12,540 nt of DNA from Spirogloea muscicola (Eukaryota; Streptophyta; Zygnematophyceae; Spirogloeales; Spirogloeaceae): positions 480,509 through 493,048 of the forward strand of contig WELB01000021.1 in the NCBI GenBank assembly GCA_009602725.1, given 5' to 3'. The translations under genes and the position numbers were made by a program. This document shows positions 1 to 9,770 of the stretch, piece after piece; within the stretch, counting starts at the first letter, position 1, and every line of letters starts with the position of its first letter. Under the pieces are notes generated by a model. That model ran no database searches. It saw only the letters and a program-made list of their open reading frames with translations, and was not told the origin of the DNA.

Positions 1-693
1 CGCCGCCGCAGATCGCCCCGCCTCCGGGCTGCAGGAGCCGGCGGGCCCGCCGCCGCCGCCGCCGGGCGTGCCCGCCGACGAGGATCCGCCTGCCGTCGAC
101 GAGCTGTGAGCCCGGCCGATCCGTGCCCCGCTCTCGCCCGCTCGCGGCAGCCAGACCTGGCAGCAGCTGCGCATTGGGACGCTCGCACGCCGCCGCGAGC
201 GTCACAGCCTGCTGCCTCAGAGGCGCAGCCCGCTGCCTGGCACCGACGAGGCCTGCGCCGGACGTGGCAGGGACGCGCTGCAAGCGGCCGCTCGAGAGGC
301 AGCCTCCCTGCAGGGCCAGGAGGCGCTCCGAGCGCCGGCAGAAGGCGAGGCCGACGGCGACTTCCAGGCCGTGCCGCTGTCGCCGGCAGTCGCCATCCCC
401 GGCGTTGACAACACCGAGGTGCCAGACGCCCACAGGCACGACCCTGCCGATGGAGGGCCCCCGAGCATTCCCAGGTGCGGCGCCGCCCCAAGCTGTGCTC
501 CTCACGCCACTCGATTCGCGACTGATGCTGAAGCCTTGCTCACCTCGGTCCCAGCCACCCCGGCAGCCATCCCTTGGCGGGCTGCAGTGGTGGCGGCCGT
601 GTCCTCAGTCAGGGAGCCCGTGAGCATGGCAAGTTCTGATGGTGATTGAGTGCTCCGCCCGAGCTGTGCAGCCCGACGCTGCTGGCTCCCCAG
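1..693 (+). CDS. BIG N-terminal low-complexity exons (tentative exons 1-105 and 271-619)
   Basis: Proposed 5' exons of the BIG gene. Exon 1 (off the left edge to 105) reads a Pro-rich stretch with six consecutive prolines, then acidic residues. A GTGAGC donor follows at 106. The matching acceptor is GGCAG at 266-270, and exon 2 (271-619) opens with the Ala-rich, helix-like [15 protein letters not shown] second GTGAGC donor at 620 and an acceptor CCCCAG ending at 693 join it to the recognisable DCB exon. All three exons share one frame without stops. Plant BIGs have a poorly conserved, partly disordered N-terminus, so similarity cannot confirm this model. Alternatives are a donor at 419 (also phase 0) instead of 620, or a start at the ATG at 721 with everything upstream being 5' UTR and promoter. 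No ATG exists on the + strand in 1-449, so under the spliced model the start codon lies left of the window. Confidence 0.42.
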
Positions 694-3600
694 GGCACCA
701 ATGTGCTCGCGGCAGCCACGATGGCAGAGGCTGGCCACAGCCTGGAAGGCACAGAGGCTGAGCTGGTCGTGCTGCCGCTGCGCCTGGCCATCCAGACCAA
801 ACAGTCCAAGCTCATCGAGACTGCTCTTGACTGTCTCCATGTAAGGACCATCTCTGTCACTCTGCCGTGCCTCTGTTGAGCTTGGTTGCTTGAGACGTGA
901 TTACTCACGCTTTCATATCGGTCAAGCTGCACAAATTGACCTCTGGTACGAGGCTTGGATGCTTTTGCAGAAGCTGATTGCTTACGGGCACCTGGAGGGA
1001 TCTGCTGGCGAGGAGGGCGGCAAGAATGGCGTACTCATGACTGCCCTGTTTCAGCTCATCTGCCAGTCGGCAGACCACACTGCCACAGACAAGTGAGCAG
1101 GCAGAAGCGCTGGGCTACTTTCACGTGGACTGGGTGGCACGGGTTGCCATGCATATAAGCCGTTGCGGTCTTGATACCCCTGCCAGCTGGATAGTGACGC
1201 TGTTGCCGACTGGAGTGGCCAGTGTGGTGCTGCAGGTGATTAAAGTCATTCTCACTGCAGTGGCATCATCTACTTTCACAGGTCAGCTGCTCCGCTTGTC
1301 ACCTCATGTCCTGTTGTCAGCGCAAGTCCCTGCATGACAACTTCATTTCAGGGAAATGAAGATAAACTGCTTCAGAGGCTTGCGAGTACCATACCTGATC
1401 GCATACATGTTCCTTGACAACTGGCCAGTGCATGGTGAGTCCCTGGTTTTGGCCATTCGAACGTGCTACAGCATCGTGCTGAGCAGCAGGAGCACAGTAA
1501 ACATCTCCACTGCAAAGGGCACTCTCATGCAGATGATTGGCATCGTCTATCGGCGTATGGAAGCAGAGGTGCTTGTACTTCACCACCGCTCACAAGCCTG
1601 TTGCCTGTGCGGTGCCTGGAATGGGGAGAGCTGCTGTCTCCTGGTTGTCATACTCAAAGGGTGATTGCTGCAACTTTGACATGATGTGTAGAATTGACAT
1701 GTTGCTATTATCTGCTATATATTTGTATACAGAATAAAGTAGGCCAGCCACACACCGGCACTGCGGTGTTGGAGAGTGCCACTCCAGCTCCTCCAACAGC
1801 TGCTGCTGATGAGGAGCTCAGGAGCAATGGCGATGCTGAAGTTGGGGGCCCGCCTCCACTCTGGACAGAGGAGCACTCGCCAGGCTCCCTTGAAGCAGGG
1901 AATTCCCTGACGACTACCAGTGACCTTGAGACACTGGCTGGAGACGCAGACTTCCGAGGCCTGGAGGCTGCTTTGGAGAAAGCCATCAACCCTGACGGCC
2001 ATACACCCCTTTCCAAAGAGTGAGCCTGGCTGCCCAAAGCTTGCTTCATTTCCTATTTCAGGAAAGCAATCAGTGGCAGTTCGCGCAGCTTATCAGCCCC
2101 TGAATATCTTGACAGGGGCGTGGATCTGGCGAGCTTGACACTTGCCCAACGGGATGCGCTCGTTGTGTTCCGCACGCTCTGCAAGATGTCTATGAAAGAC
2201 GGATATGAGGAGTTAGTCGTACGCACCAAGCTCTTATCCTTAGAGCTCCTGCTGGTAAGCAGTCCTATCCAGCCTCCTACACTTCATAGCCTCTACATTA
2301 AAACAAGGATTGCTTTTAACAGGGTTCGCCTCCTCCCTTGCAGGGCCTGCTGGAGGGTGTGAGCGATGCATTCAAGGATGACACTGCATTCCTTGACAGC
2401 GTGAAGACGTACTTGTGCTATGCACTCTTGCGAGCTTGCGTCACCCTGCAGGATCAGGTCTTCCAGCTGGCCTGTGACATTTTTGCTGTTCTGCTACTGC
2501 GCTTTCGGGAACCCTTCAAAGCCGAGATTGGCGTCTTCTATCCGCTCATTGTCTTGCGATCCTTGGACTCAGTCGAGTGCCCTCTGCCACATCGAGCTTC
2601 TGTCCTCAGGCAAGTGTTGCAGCAGAGCCTCTCTCTTTGCCCTTGCTCATGTTTTGGCTTCTCTTGCCAATAAACAGCCACCTCATGGGTCCTGGGTCCT
2701 TGTCATATTCCAGGATGCTGGAGAAGGCTTGCCTTGACTCGCAGATGCTAGCAGACATCTTCGTCAACTACGACTGCGATCTTGATTCAACGAACCTATT
2801 TGAGCGCATGGTATGTACAGCTTTCGGGCTTTTGTGTCTGCACCGCACTGCATTTTTGCCTCCCAGCTTCCTGAGTCGTTCAGCATGCTAGACCGTCTTC
2901 TGACATCATCCTCTCATGCAACCTTCTCCTGCAGGTGCACTCTCTGTCAAGATTAGCACAAGGCGCACCTAGCTTAGACCCCAGTTCTATCAGCGTGGCT
3001 CAGAACCCTGCAGTACAACTCTCCTCACTGCAGGTTCGCAAGGACAGCACTCCTATCCTGATGTGCGACTTTGGGTCATGTGGGCATGTGACGAGTGTCT
3101 GCTGACATTTGAGAGCTCTTGGGATGTGCAGTGCCTGGTCAACGTACTGAAGTCGCTCGCAAAGTGGTCCAAGGACTTGCATCGCGAGTTGCCAGCATCT
3201 CAGATGCCCAACAATGAAGTAGACAGTGGTGCAGCAGGCACCAGAGAGCACAAAGCTGGGGGTATTGCACTCGCTGAATCTTCTTCTGGGGAGGACTTTA
3301 AGAAGGCCAAGGCTCACAAGTCCACCCTAGAAGCTGCTGTTGCCGAGGTATATGCATCTGCGCCATACTTTGAGCATCCGGTCACTCTACAAGGGTTGAT
3401 GTAGGAGCCATCAGTAGATCACCTTAATTGACGCATTGTGTTTGGACATGCAGTTCAATATGAAGCCCGAGCGAGGCATCAAATCACTGGTGGCCAGTAA
3501 ACTGGTGACCGAGGAGCCCGAGTCCATTGCCAACTTCCTCCATACTACAGCCGGCCTTGACAAGGTCAGTTACCTGTATCTGACTCTGCTGTGGTCATCT

Positions 3601-6600
3601 TTCTGCTTCGATCAGAAGATAGCGGGATGACGACGTAACGCGCAGTCAAAGTGGCAACAATTTGCTAAAGTCCTTCGAGTTACCTGCTGACATACAAAAG
3701 GTCCGAAAGAGATATTTGTTGTCCTCGACCTTCTTTCACCCATCCAGGTTGTAGTAGCCTTTTTGTGTGTTGAGAGCAGCAGCTGTCGCATCACCAGTTT
3801 AATGACGACATTCGAAGTACATCTGAAGTCCATTGTTGTCTGTCTTGCAGACTATGGTGGGTGACTATTTGGGTCATCATACAGACTACCACATCAAAGT
3901 GATGCATGCCTATGTTGATGGCATGTCCTTCAAGGGACTCCAATTTGATGCCGCAATCAGGACATTCCTTCGTGGCTTCCGATTGCCTGGAGAAGCGCAG
4001 AAGATTGATCGCATCATGGAAAAGTTTGCTGAGCGGTAATAGCTTCACACTAAAAGGTTCCAAGCATCTGTTAGGAGATCTTGTGTTTGGCATACAAAGC
4101 TGACCCAGGCACTATATTTTTGCAGGTATTGCTTGGATAACCCAGGACTATTCAAGACAGCAGACACTGCATACATCTTAGCCTATGCTATCATCATGCT
4201 CAACACGGATGCTCACAATCCCATGGTGTGGCCCAAGATGACCAAGGAGGCTTTTGTGCGCCTCAACTCAGCAGGGAACACTGAAGGCACAGGGGATGAT
4301 GGTGCACCCCTTGAGATGCTGGAAAGAATATACGATTCAATCGTCAGAGAAGAGGTCAAGCTCAAGGATGACAATGATAGCACCTCTGCGGCGCGCGCGC
4401 TTTCTAAAGTGGAGGAGAATCGTCGCTTGGTCACGATTCTAAAGCTGGGCACACCTCGTCGCCGTGCCCTCGCTGACACAAAGAAGGTGCCCATATTAGT
4501 GATGCTGTTTCTGGTGCTTTGTCCTTGTGTGTCCTGCCTTGTACCCCCTACATGCCTGCCCTCGTCGTGACACCAATGACACCAACTGTCTCCCCTGGAT
4601 GCCTCGATGTCAGGAGAGCGAGGAGATTGTTGCTCGGACTCGAGCAGCTCTCAAGATTGGTGGTGCCAGAAGGGGTGTCTTCCACCGGGCATCACGGAGA
4701 GAATTGGCAGCACCAATGCTGGAGGGTGTGGGCTGGCCCCTGCTGGCTGCCTTCTCCGTGACCATGGAGGACTCAGACTCCCGTCCGCGCATTGCGTCGT
4801 GCATGGAGGGCTTCCGCATCGGAATATACCTCACCAAGCACCTTGCCATGGACACAATGCGCTACGCCTTCCTCACCTCTCTTGTCAGGTGCATCCATAT
4901 TCTCAACAAGGGGGTCACGGAGAGGAAGCCCAAGAGATTATGCTTGTTGCCTGCCCTTGAGCTGTATGCGCGCTTGGCTGATCATAAGAATGACCAAATA
5001 GTGCCATGTCAGGTTTACATTCCTGCATGCACCCAAGGAGATGAGGGGGAAGAACGTGGAGGCCTTGCGGGTTCTGCTCGCTCTAGCAGAACACGATGCA
5101 GGGTCCTTGCAGGACACTTGGAGCGCCATCCTAGAATGCATCTCGCGCTTGGACTATATCTCCTCAACCCCAGCTCTTCATCCCACAGTCATGGCTGCTG
5201 CCAACCAAGTATCTCGGGAAGCCCTGATTGCTTCGCTCCACGAACTTGCTGGCAAGCCTACTGAGGAGGTAGGATGACTAGAGGTGGATTATATCTGTTG
5301 CCTGGCAATGTTGACAGTCATCATGTGGCCTAATTGGTTGATACTGTGAAAGTGCTCCATAACTGAATGCTCTGGTCCATTCTTTACGCTCTGCACATCA
5401 GGTGTATGTCAACACCATCAGATTGCCAAGCGACGCTGTCGTGGAGTTCTTCACAGCTCTTTGTGGAGTGAGTGCGGAGGAGCTTCACCAGGTGCCGCCA
5501 CGCACATTCTCCCTGCAGAAACTTGTGGAGATCTCCTACTACAACATCACACGCATCAGGATGGTGAGCGGTTCTCCAGCTTGTAATCCATGCTCGGAAC
5601 CTGTGACCATGGCAGACTTGGAGCCTCTGAGTCCATTCTGTGCTTCTGCAGGTGTGGGCACAAATATGGGCGGTCCTCTCGATCCACTTTGTGTCAGCAG
5701 GCACCCATGGAGATCCAAAGATTGCCATGTATGCTATTGACAGCCTTAGGCAGCTTGGCATGAAGTACTTCGAGAGAGCAGAGCTGGCTCAGTTTACCTT
5801 CCAGAATGATATCCTGAAGCCCTTTGTTGTAATCATGCGGTCATCACGGAACCCAAACATCCGGGAGCTCATTGTACAGTGCATCGTCCAGGTATGATTC
5901 AGCAGTGGCCAGAGGGTGCTTGGTGTTGCCTCTGAGTCGGTTTGAGCTGGCAATTTGAGGCTGACATCTGTTTGGGAGATTTGCTGAGCAGATGATAAAG
6001 TCGAAAGTGAGCAGCATCAAGTCAGGGTGGCGGAGCGTATTCATGGTGTTCACAACAGCTGCGTCTGACTTGTCTGAGGTGATCGTTGAGGGCGCCTTTG
6101 AGAATGTGGAGCAAGGTGCGCCTCTGTCATCCTCAGCTGCTGGAAAGAATTCTTTTTTGACTTACACTCATGAGGGCCTCACAATCACTTCTTCTCTCCT
6201 CTGGCAGTGGTCCTGGAACACTTCGATCAAGTGCTTGGAGACTGCTTCATGGATTGTGTCAACTGCCTCATCGCATTTGCCAATAACAAAGTCAGCCCAC
6301 GTATCAGCCTCAAGGCCATTGCGTTACTGCGGATATGCGAGGACCGACTGGCTGAGGTTCGTTCTCCACTGTAGCGTGCTACAAGGAAGGTGCTGCACTG
6401 TTGGTGTGTAAGGGCCCTTTTCTCTTTTCTAGAAGGCAGGCCTGATATTGGCCTGTGGATTGTGACAGGGACGTATTCCTGGTGGTGGGTCGCGGATGTT
6501 ATCAGCTATTGACGTCGGCAGCAATGATATCGAGGTCACTGAATATTTCTGGTTTCCCATGCTGGCGGGCCTTAGCGATCTTACGTCAGATCCTCGTGAC

Positions 6601-9281
6601 GAGGTTCGCAGGTGCGCGTTGGAGGTTCTGTTTGATCTGCTCAAAGAGAGGGGCAAGAAATTCTCACCGTCATTCTGGGAGAATGTGTTCAACCGTGTTC
6701 TCTTCCCCATCTTTGACTATGTGCGGCACGCCGGCAAGGACGGCAGCCGGCCTGGGTCCGCTAACATTTGGCTGAGGGAGACCTGCATTCATTGCCTGCA
6801 GCTTCTGTGCGACCTCTTCTGCACCTTTTACAAAGTAAGCAGCTGCCAGAATGCAATCAGCAACTCCAGTGACTTGGCCACAAGGTTGCAAGTTCATGCA
6901 TTGCCTCTCTTACTACCGAGGGCACGTATAAGATTGGCTTCCCCTCCACAGCTTCCAGCACTCCAAGATGGAAAGAGCTCTTGTGTGTTGGCAGGAGGTT
7001 GCATTCATGCTGCCATCCCTCCTGGGTCTGCTGTTGGACTGCGCCACAAGACCAGACCCTGGCTTGGCAGCGATCTCAGTGTCTGCAATGCTGCGCCTGA
7101 TGGATGCTGGCGGGGCTCAGTTCTCCTCGCAAGACTGGGGCACTCTTTTGCAGACCATCCGGTGAGAGAAGGGCAGCATACTCCGCCCAGCTTCGTTGGC
7201 TGTGTCTGCTCTGTGACAAGCTTTGACAATCTAGGTGATGTTGATCCTGTGTTCTCGATCCTCGTGGTCCTCATGAGCAGAGCTGCAGCAGAGGCTACAC
7301 GGCCAGTGGAGCTGCTCCAAGCTGAGGGGTCTGCAGAGATGACTCCCTCCTCCATTCCTGAGCGCATGGGAGGCCTGGTCACTCCCCTCCGGCTGCCTCA
7401 TGGAGCAGGGCTGCCAGACGAAGTCACCAATCCTCAGAACGAGGCCCTGGTCACTGACCGTGACGTACTGGAACCACGTGATGCAATGCCAGCAGATGAA
7501 GCTGCACAACCAAATAGCAATGGCGCTGGGGAAGACAGTACAGGCACAACAGACGAAGCAGCGGCGCAACAGAACGGGAGGCTCGCCGATGGTGGAGATG
7601 GCCGTGACGACGGGTTCAGTGGGAGAGATGCTGAGAACGATGGTGGGAGGGCAGAGTGGGGGATGGATACTGACGATTTTCCAGCCAGCGATCAAGATCG
7701 GCCTGCAGTGCCTGCAGCCAATGTTGCCCTAGGCAAGTTCCATTGACAGTGCTTCTTCTGCTTGCTGGATGTACGTTGATAGATGTGGTTGCAGAGGTAG
7801 CGGTCGTTCTGCAGGTCTAGTGTTCGTGATGGGAACGTGTAACGTGGACATATCACATGTAAGACCTCCTCTGCTCTTTAACCGTGGCAAAGTGCCTGCT
7901 TCAGACTCGCCGGCGACTGCCGGGATGTTGTCAACCTCGGGCTTGCAGTCTCAGCTCTCTGGGCTACTGGACAGGAGCAATATCTTTGGGAAGAAGTTCA
8001 TGACTAGCATGATGGACACTCTGCTCTTGAAGAGCATCAGCGGAGCGCCTAAGATTGCCAGTCTTCCTGCACCGCTTCCAACTTTGGAGGTAAGGGCTGA
8101 GCCCTGCTCCTGGCCGCCTAGCATGTGGTGATAATGAAGCGACATGGTGATAAGCGGCTGCTCAAGCGTGCAGATTGGTGAAGGGGGCGACGAGAGCTTC
8201 ATGGAGGAGGAGACCTTCCATGTGTCGAGAACAGTAAGGACGAAATGCTACGTGCAGCTGCTGCTTCTGCAGGCACTTCAGGTCATGCAGCAGCAGCACT
8301 GGCAGCAGCTGGACACCAGTCATAAGCGCCAGTTGCTGGACAGCGCGCAACAAATGGTGGACTTCGCTGCCACTTACGACTCCGACATCGACCTGCGCCA
8401 GCAATTGGCCCACAAATCCTTGGACAGGTACTGGCCTTTGTCGTTCAAATTGTTCTGGCATCAACATTGTTATGCATGCTGTCCGACTGCGTAGAGGTAT
8501 TTGCTGGTATGATGAGGAGGTGGAGGTCATGAGGCGGCAGGGCATGCACTTGCTCTTCCTTGCTTGCAACACTGTCGAAGTCAGGGGCCTCCTTCACATC
8601 CGTGAGCAGCTGCTGGCACAATGCACGCTGCGTTTTGCATGCATGCAGCCCCCCCCCCAGCTTGTTACGGCAGGAGGTTGAGAGCACCGAGCTATACTTG
8701 TCGGCACTATTCAAAGCGGCCGAGGAGGGAGGCAGGGCAGATGGCCAGCCGCAGGCAGAGAGCCTCGCAGAGGAGGCGGAGGGCAGGTTGATACAGTTCT
8801 GCACTCAAGTTCTGGAGGGAGCTTCCAGGTTACAAAACTTGGAGCACAGCACAAGGCAGGCCGAGAGACAGCACGCCATGCTGCTGCGAGCCCCAATAGT
8901 CGTCATGGTTTGTCCCCATTGCCAAGCCAGCACCAGTGCTTTCAGACTAACACGAGTGAGATAGCGGCTACTGCAATCAGGGCCTCAATCTCACTCTGTG
9001 CGGATGCCACTGTGCAGGTCCTTGTGGCAATGAGCAGCATGCAGGCACCACTGTTGAGGAAGCATCTTGCGGTGCTCTACCCACATTGCACTCGCCTAAT
9101 TTGCAGCGACCAGGTATGCTTCTAGCTCCAATGTACTGCTGTTGTTGCTCTGGGCCCTGGTAGAGACAGTCAATTTACGGTGATGAAGCTGATCTTCGCG
9201 ACGTGGCATGATGCACAGTTGGAGGTGCGGAAAGCCCTGGGAAGGCTCCTCCAATCACGCCTCATGACTATGCTGCCCTGA
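1..9281 (+). CDS. BIG-family ARF guanine-nucleotide exchange factor (Sec7 domain), 5'-partial, 29 exons in window
   Basis: Large ARF-GEF of the BIG/Sec7p class. Family members load GTP onto ARF GTPases at the trans-Golgi network and early endosomes, recruiting coats for vesicle formation. The spliced reading frame follows plant BIG proteins from the DCB domain to the C-terminus, and from memory is nearest to the plant BIG5/MIN7/BEN1 type. Residue numbers in the following entries count from the codon at position 2. Joining all exons gives 1,923 residues with no stop and every phase matched, against roughly 1,700-1,800 for plant BIGs; the excess is mainly N-terminal and in an acidic linker. The C-terminus is complete: the last exon ends in TGA at 9279-9281. 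Introns are GT-AG except two apparent GC-AG introns (2610-2713 and 7733-7904). Exon coordinates are given in the domain entries. The start codon is not visible. Family assignment is very secure; individual exon edges in 1-700 and near 7733-7905 are less so. Confidence 0.96.
694..1568 (+). CDS. BIG: DCB domain exons (694-840, 971-1092, 1223-1281, 1429-1568)
   Basis: Dimerisation/cyclophilin-binding (DCB) region, residues about 152-307, which in the family mediates dimerisation and contact with the HUS box. Exon 694-840 contains [13 protein letters not shown], then PLRLAIQTK and ALDCLH. Exon 971-1092 begins [10 protein letters not shown]. Exon 1223-1281 carries [16 protein letters not shown]. 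Exon 1429-1568 carries [16 protein letters not shown] and ends [12 protein letters not shown]. These are near-exact counterparts of plant BIG DCB motifs and fix the splice junctions: donor 841, acceptor ending 970; donor 1093, acceptor ending 1222; donor 1282, acceptor ending 1428; donor 1569. The acceptor before 1223 was chosen over the stronger-looking one ending at 1235, because the latter gives an immediate stop and loses the conserved VVLQ. Confidence 0.93.
1733..3347 (+). CDS. BIG: linker and HUS domain exons (1733-2019, 2062-2254, 2344-2609, 2714-2810, 2935-3033, 3132-3347)
   Basis: Exon 1733-2019 encodes a weakly conserved Ala/Glu/Ser-rich linker. Exon 2062-2254 starts the homology-upstream-of-Sec7 (HUS) domain with [20 protein letters not shown], and 2344-2609 continues with [10 protein letters not shown] and [19 protein letters not shown]. 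Exon 2714-2810 contains the HUS box NYDCD at residues 574-578 followed by [10 protein letters not shown]; this box is the family contact point with the DCB domain. Exon 2935-3033 carries [10 protein letters not shown]. Exon 3132-3347 carries [12 protein letters not shown] and, after a variable Ser/Glu-rich stretch, [13 protein letters not shown] leading into Sec7. The intron after 2609 has a GC donor; the others are GT-AG. The intron between 2019 and 2062 is only 42 nt (2020-2061), the shortest in the gene, and is required for frame. Confidence 0.94.
2610..2713 (+). other. GC-AG intron in BIG gene
   Basis: The upstream exon ends ...CTCAG and the intron begins GCAAGTG; the acceptor is TATTCCAG. 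Splicing here joins AG plus G into the Arg of the conserved [15 protein letters not shown] junction. The nearest GT, at 2614, does not restore the frame with this acceptor. AG|GCAAGT is the known consensus for the minor GC donor class. Confidence 0.85.
3454..4486 (+). CDS. BIG: catalytic Sec7 domain exons (3454-3564, 3851-4035, 4126-4486)
   Basis: Sec7 domain, about residues 694-885, the ARF nucleotide-exchange module. Exon 3454-3564 begins [18 protein letters not shown]. Exon 3851-4035 reads [20 protein letters not shown], then [20 protein letters not shown], which holds the catalytic glutamic finger, Glu778, in LPGEAQ. Exon 4126-4486 reads [20 protein letters not shown] and [14 protein letters not shown], the ARF-binding hydrophobic groove, and ends in [14 protein letters not shown] after [10 protein letters not shown]. 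All key catalytic positions are present, so the domain should be active. The four classic brefeldin A positions are Tyr812, Ala813, Asp820 and Met830; three are of the sensitive type. Introns 3565-3850 (the longest resolved, 286 nt) and 4036-4125 interrupt the domain. Confidence 0.97.
4614..7161 (+). CDS. BIG: HDS1-HDS2 region exons (4614-4888, 5013-5268, 5402-5563, 5652-5891, 5992-6115, 6208-6356, 6469-6834, 6995-7161)
   Basis: Homology-downstream-of-Sec7 helical repeats. Successive exons encode [20 protein letters not shown] and [14 protein letters not shown] (4614-4888); [20 protein letters not shown] (5013-5268); [16 protein letters not shown] and [13 protein letters not shown] (5402-5563); [20 protein letters not shown] and [17 protein letters not shown] (5652-5891); [20 protein letters not shown] (5992-6115); [20 protein letters not shown] (6208-6356); IPGG, then [18 protein letters not shown] (6469-6834); and [17 protein letters not shown] (6995-7161). 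Each aligns with plant BIGs without gaps at the junctions, so the boundaries are well supported. In family members this region tunes membrane recruitment by activated ARF/ARL GTPases. The acceptor before 6469 was set by the conserved IPGG motif, upstream of the first in-frame ATG at 6496. Confidence 0.94.
7281..9281 (+). CDS. BIG: acidic linker and C-terminal HDS exons (7281-7732, 7905-8089, 8174-8427, 8661-8907, 9018-9113, 9219-9281)
   Basis: Exon 7281-7732 opens with [13 protein letters not shown] (compare the QPLELL motif of plant BIGs) and then encodes about 130 residues rich in Asp, Glu, Gly, Asn and Gln, probably disordered and lineage-specific. Exon 7905-8089 carries [19 protein letters not shown]; its 5' edge is uncertain, since acceptors ending at 7814 and 7904 both keep frame. 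Exon 8174-8427 carries [20 protein letters not shown]. Exon 8661-8907 carries [20 protein letters not shown] and [15 protein letters not shown], ending at RAPIVVM. Exon 9018-9113 carries [20 protein letters not shown], and 9219-9281 the terminal [11 protein letters not shown] with stop TGA. The last exons match the plant C-terminal motif around CCEQMEVR, so the C-terminus is complete. Confidence 0.9.
7733..7904 (+). other. Probable second GC-AG intron in BIG gene
   Basis: The donor is AG|GCAAGTTC at 7731-7740, with an acceptor at 7904 (GCCTGCTTCAG) preceded by a pyrimidine-rich stretch and a branch-like CTTTAAC. An acceptor ending at 7814 (TTCTGCAG) keeps the same frame and would add 30 residues. 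A weak GT donor at 7737 with the acceptor ending at 7794 is also frame-compatible. The flanking protein is poorly conserved, so homology cannot decide. Confidence 0.55.
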
Positions 9282-9287
9282 AATAAA
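9282..9287 (+). terminator. AATAAA hexamer immediately after BIG stop
   Basis: A canonical AATAAA begins one base after the TGA of the BIG gene. A hexamer this close to the stop would imply a very short 3' UTR. The chlorophyte-type TGTAA signal is absent from the + strand between the stop and position 10,400. This may be chance. Confidence 0.25.
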
Positions 9288-9770
9288 TTAGGCCGCCCTC
9301 GCAATATTCGTGTGGAGATACTCCCAGCCCCCTCACACATTAGACAAAGACAGCCACAATTAAGCTTCTGTTCTGCAGGGAAGCACTCTTGCTGGTAGCA
9401 GGCCCAAGAACCCGATGAATGAGTCGAGGAGCTTGTGTTGATGCTTAGTCATTACTCGGCCTCTACCTTGAAGCCTTGCAACGGTGTTCTCCATATGGGC
9501 ACTAAAATGCTCAAGTCCATCATCAGGGGCACGAATTTGAAGCAGTGCTTTCTGATCTGATTGTGCCCATAAAGTAATCAGCTTTCGAGTGGATGGGAAT
9601 GATGGAGTGGGAGGATAGATAAACGGCAAAGTGGTCACGCTGGACCTGCGTGTCCAACCCAGGCAGCAGAGAAAGGAATGAAGGGAGACAGAGTGTTGAT
9701 GGAGGGCAGACTGCGAGGGAGGTGCAGACCGTGAGGAAGACGGACACAAAGTAGTGACAACCCCCCCATG
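9282..9770. other. Convergent intergenic interval (3' UTRs of BIG and the TMEM258 homologue)
   Basis: About 490 bp separates two convergent stop codons and must hold both 3' UTRs and cleavage sites, so opposing transcripts may overlap. A 129-codon open frame on the - strand (9360-9749) has no recognisable domain and lies where the TMEM258 3' UTR should be; I do not call it a gene. No repeat or RNA gene was seen. Confidence 0.6.

Noticed and set aside
1-109. C-terminal tail of an upstream protein ending VDEL at a TGA (107-109), possibly an ER-retention-like end
   Set aside because: A GTGAGC donor overlaps the stop and splices in frame into the next segment, so reading it as a BIG exon explains more; not fully excluded.
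3565-3850. RNA gene in the longest resolved intron of BIG
   Set aside because: No tRNA boxes, no C/D or H/ACA signature and no clear hairpin; ordinary intron sequence.
6496-7746. 416-codon + strand open frame taken as one exon
   Set aside because: Conserved BIG motifs show two introns inside it (6835-6994 and 7162-7280), and the exon between them is in another frame.
8428-8660. C/D snoRNA in a BIG intron (ATGATGA box near 8511)
   Set aside because: No CTGA D box at suitable spacing and no terminal stem.
9360-9749. 129-codon - strand ORF in the convergent gap
   Set aside because: No recognisable domain, positioned where the TMEM258 3' UTR must be, and no splice or start context to support it.
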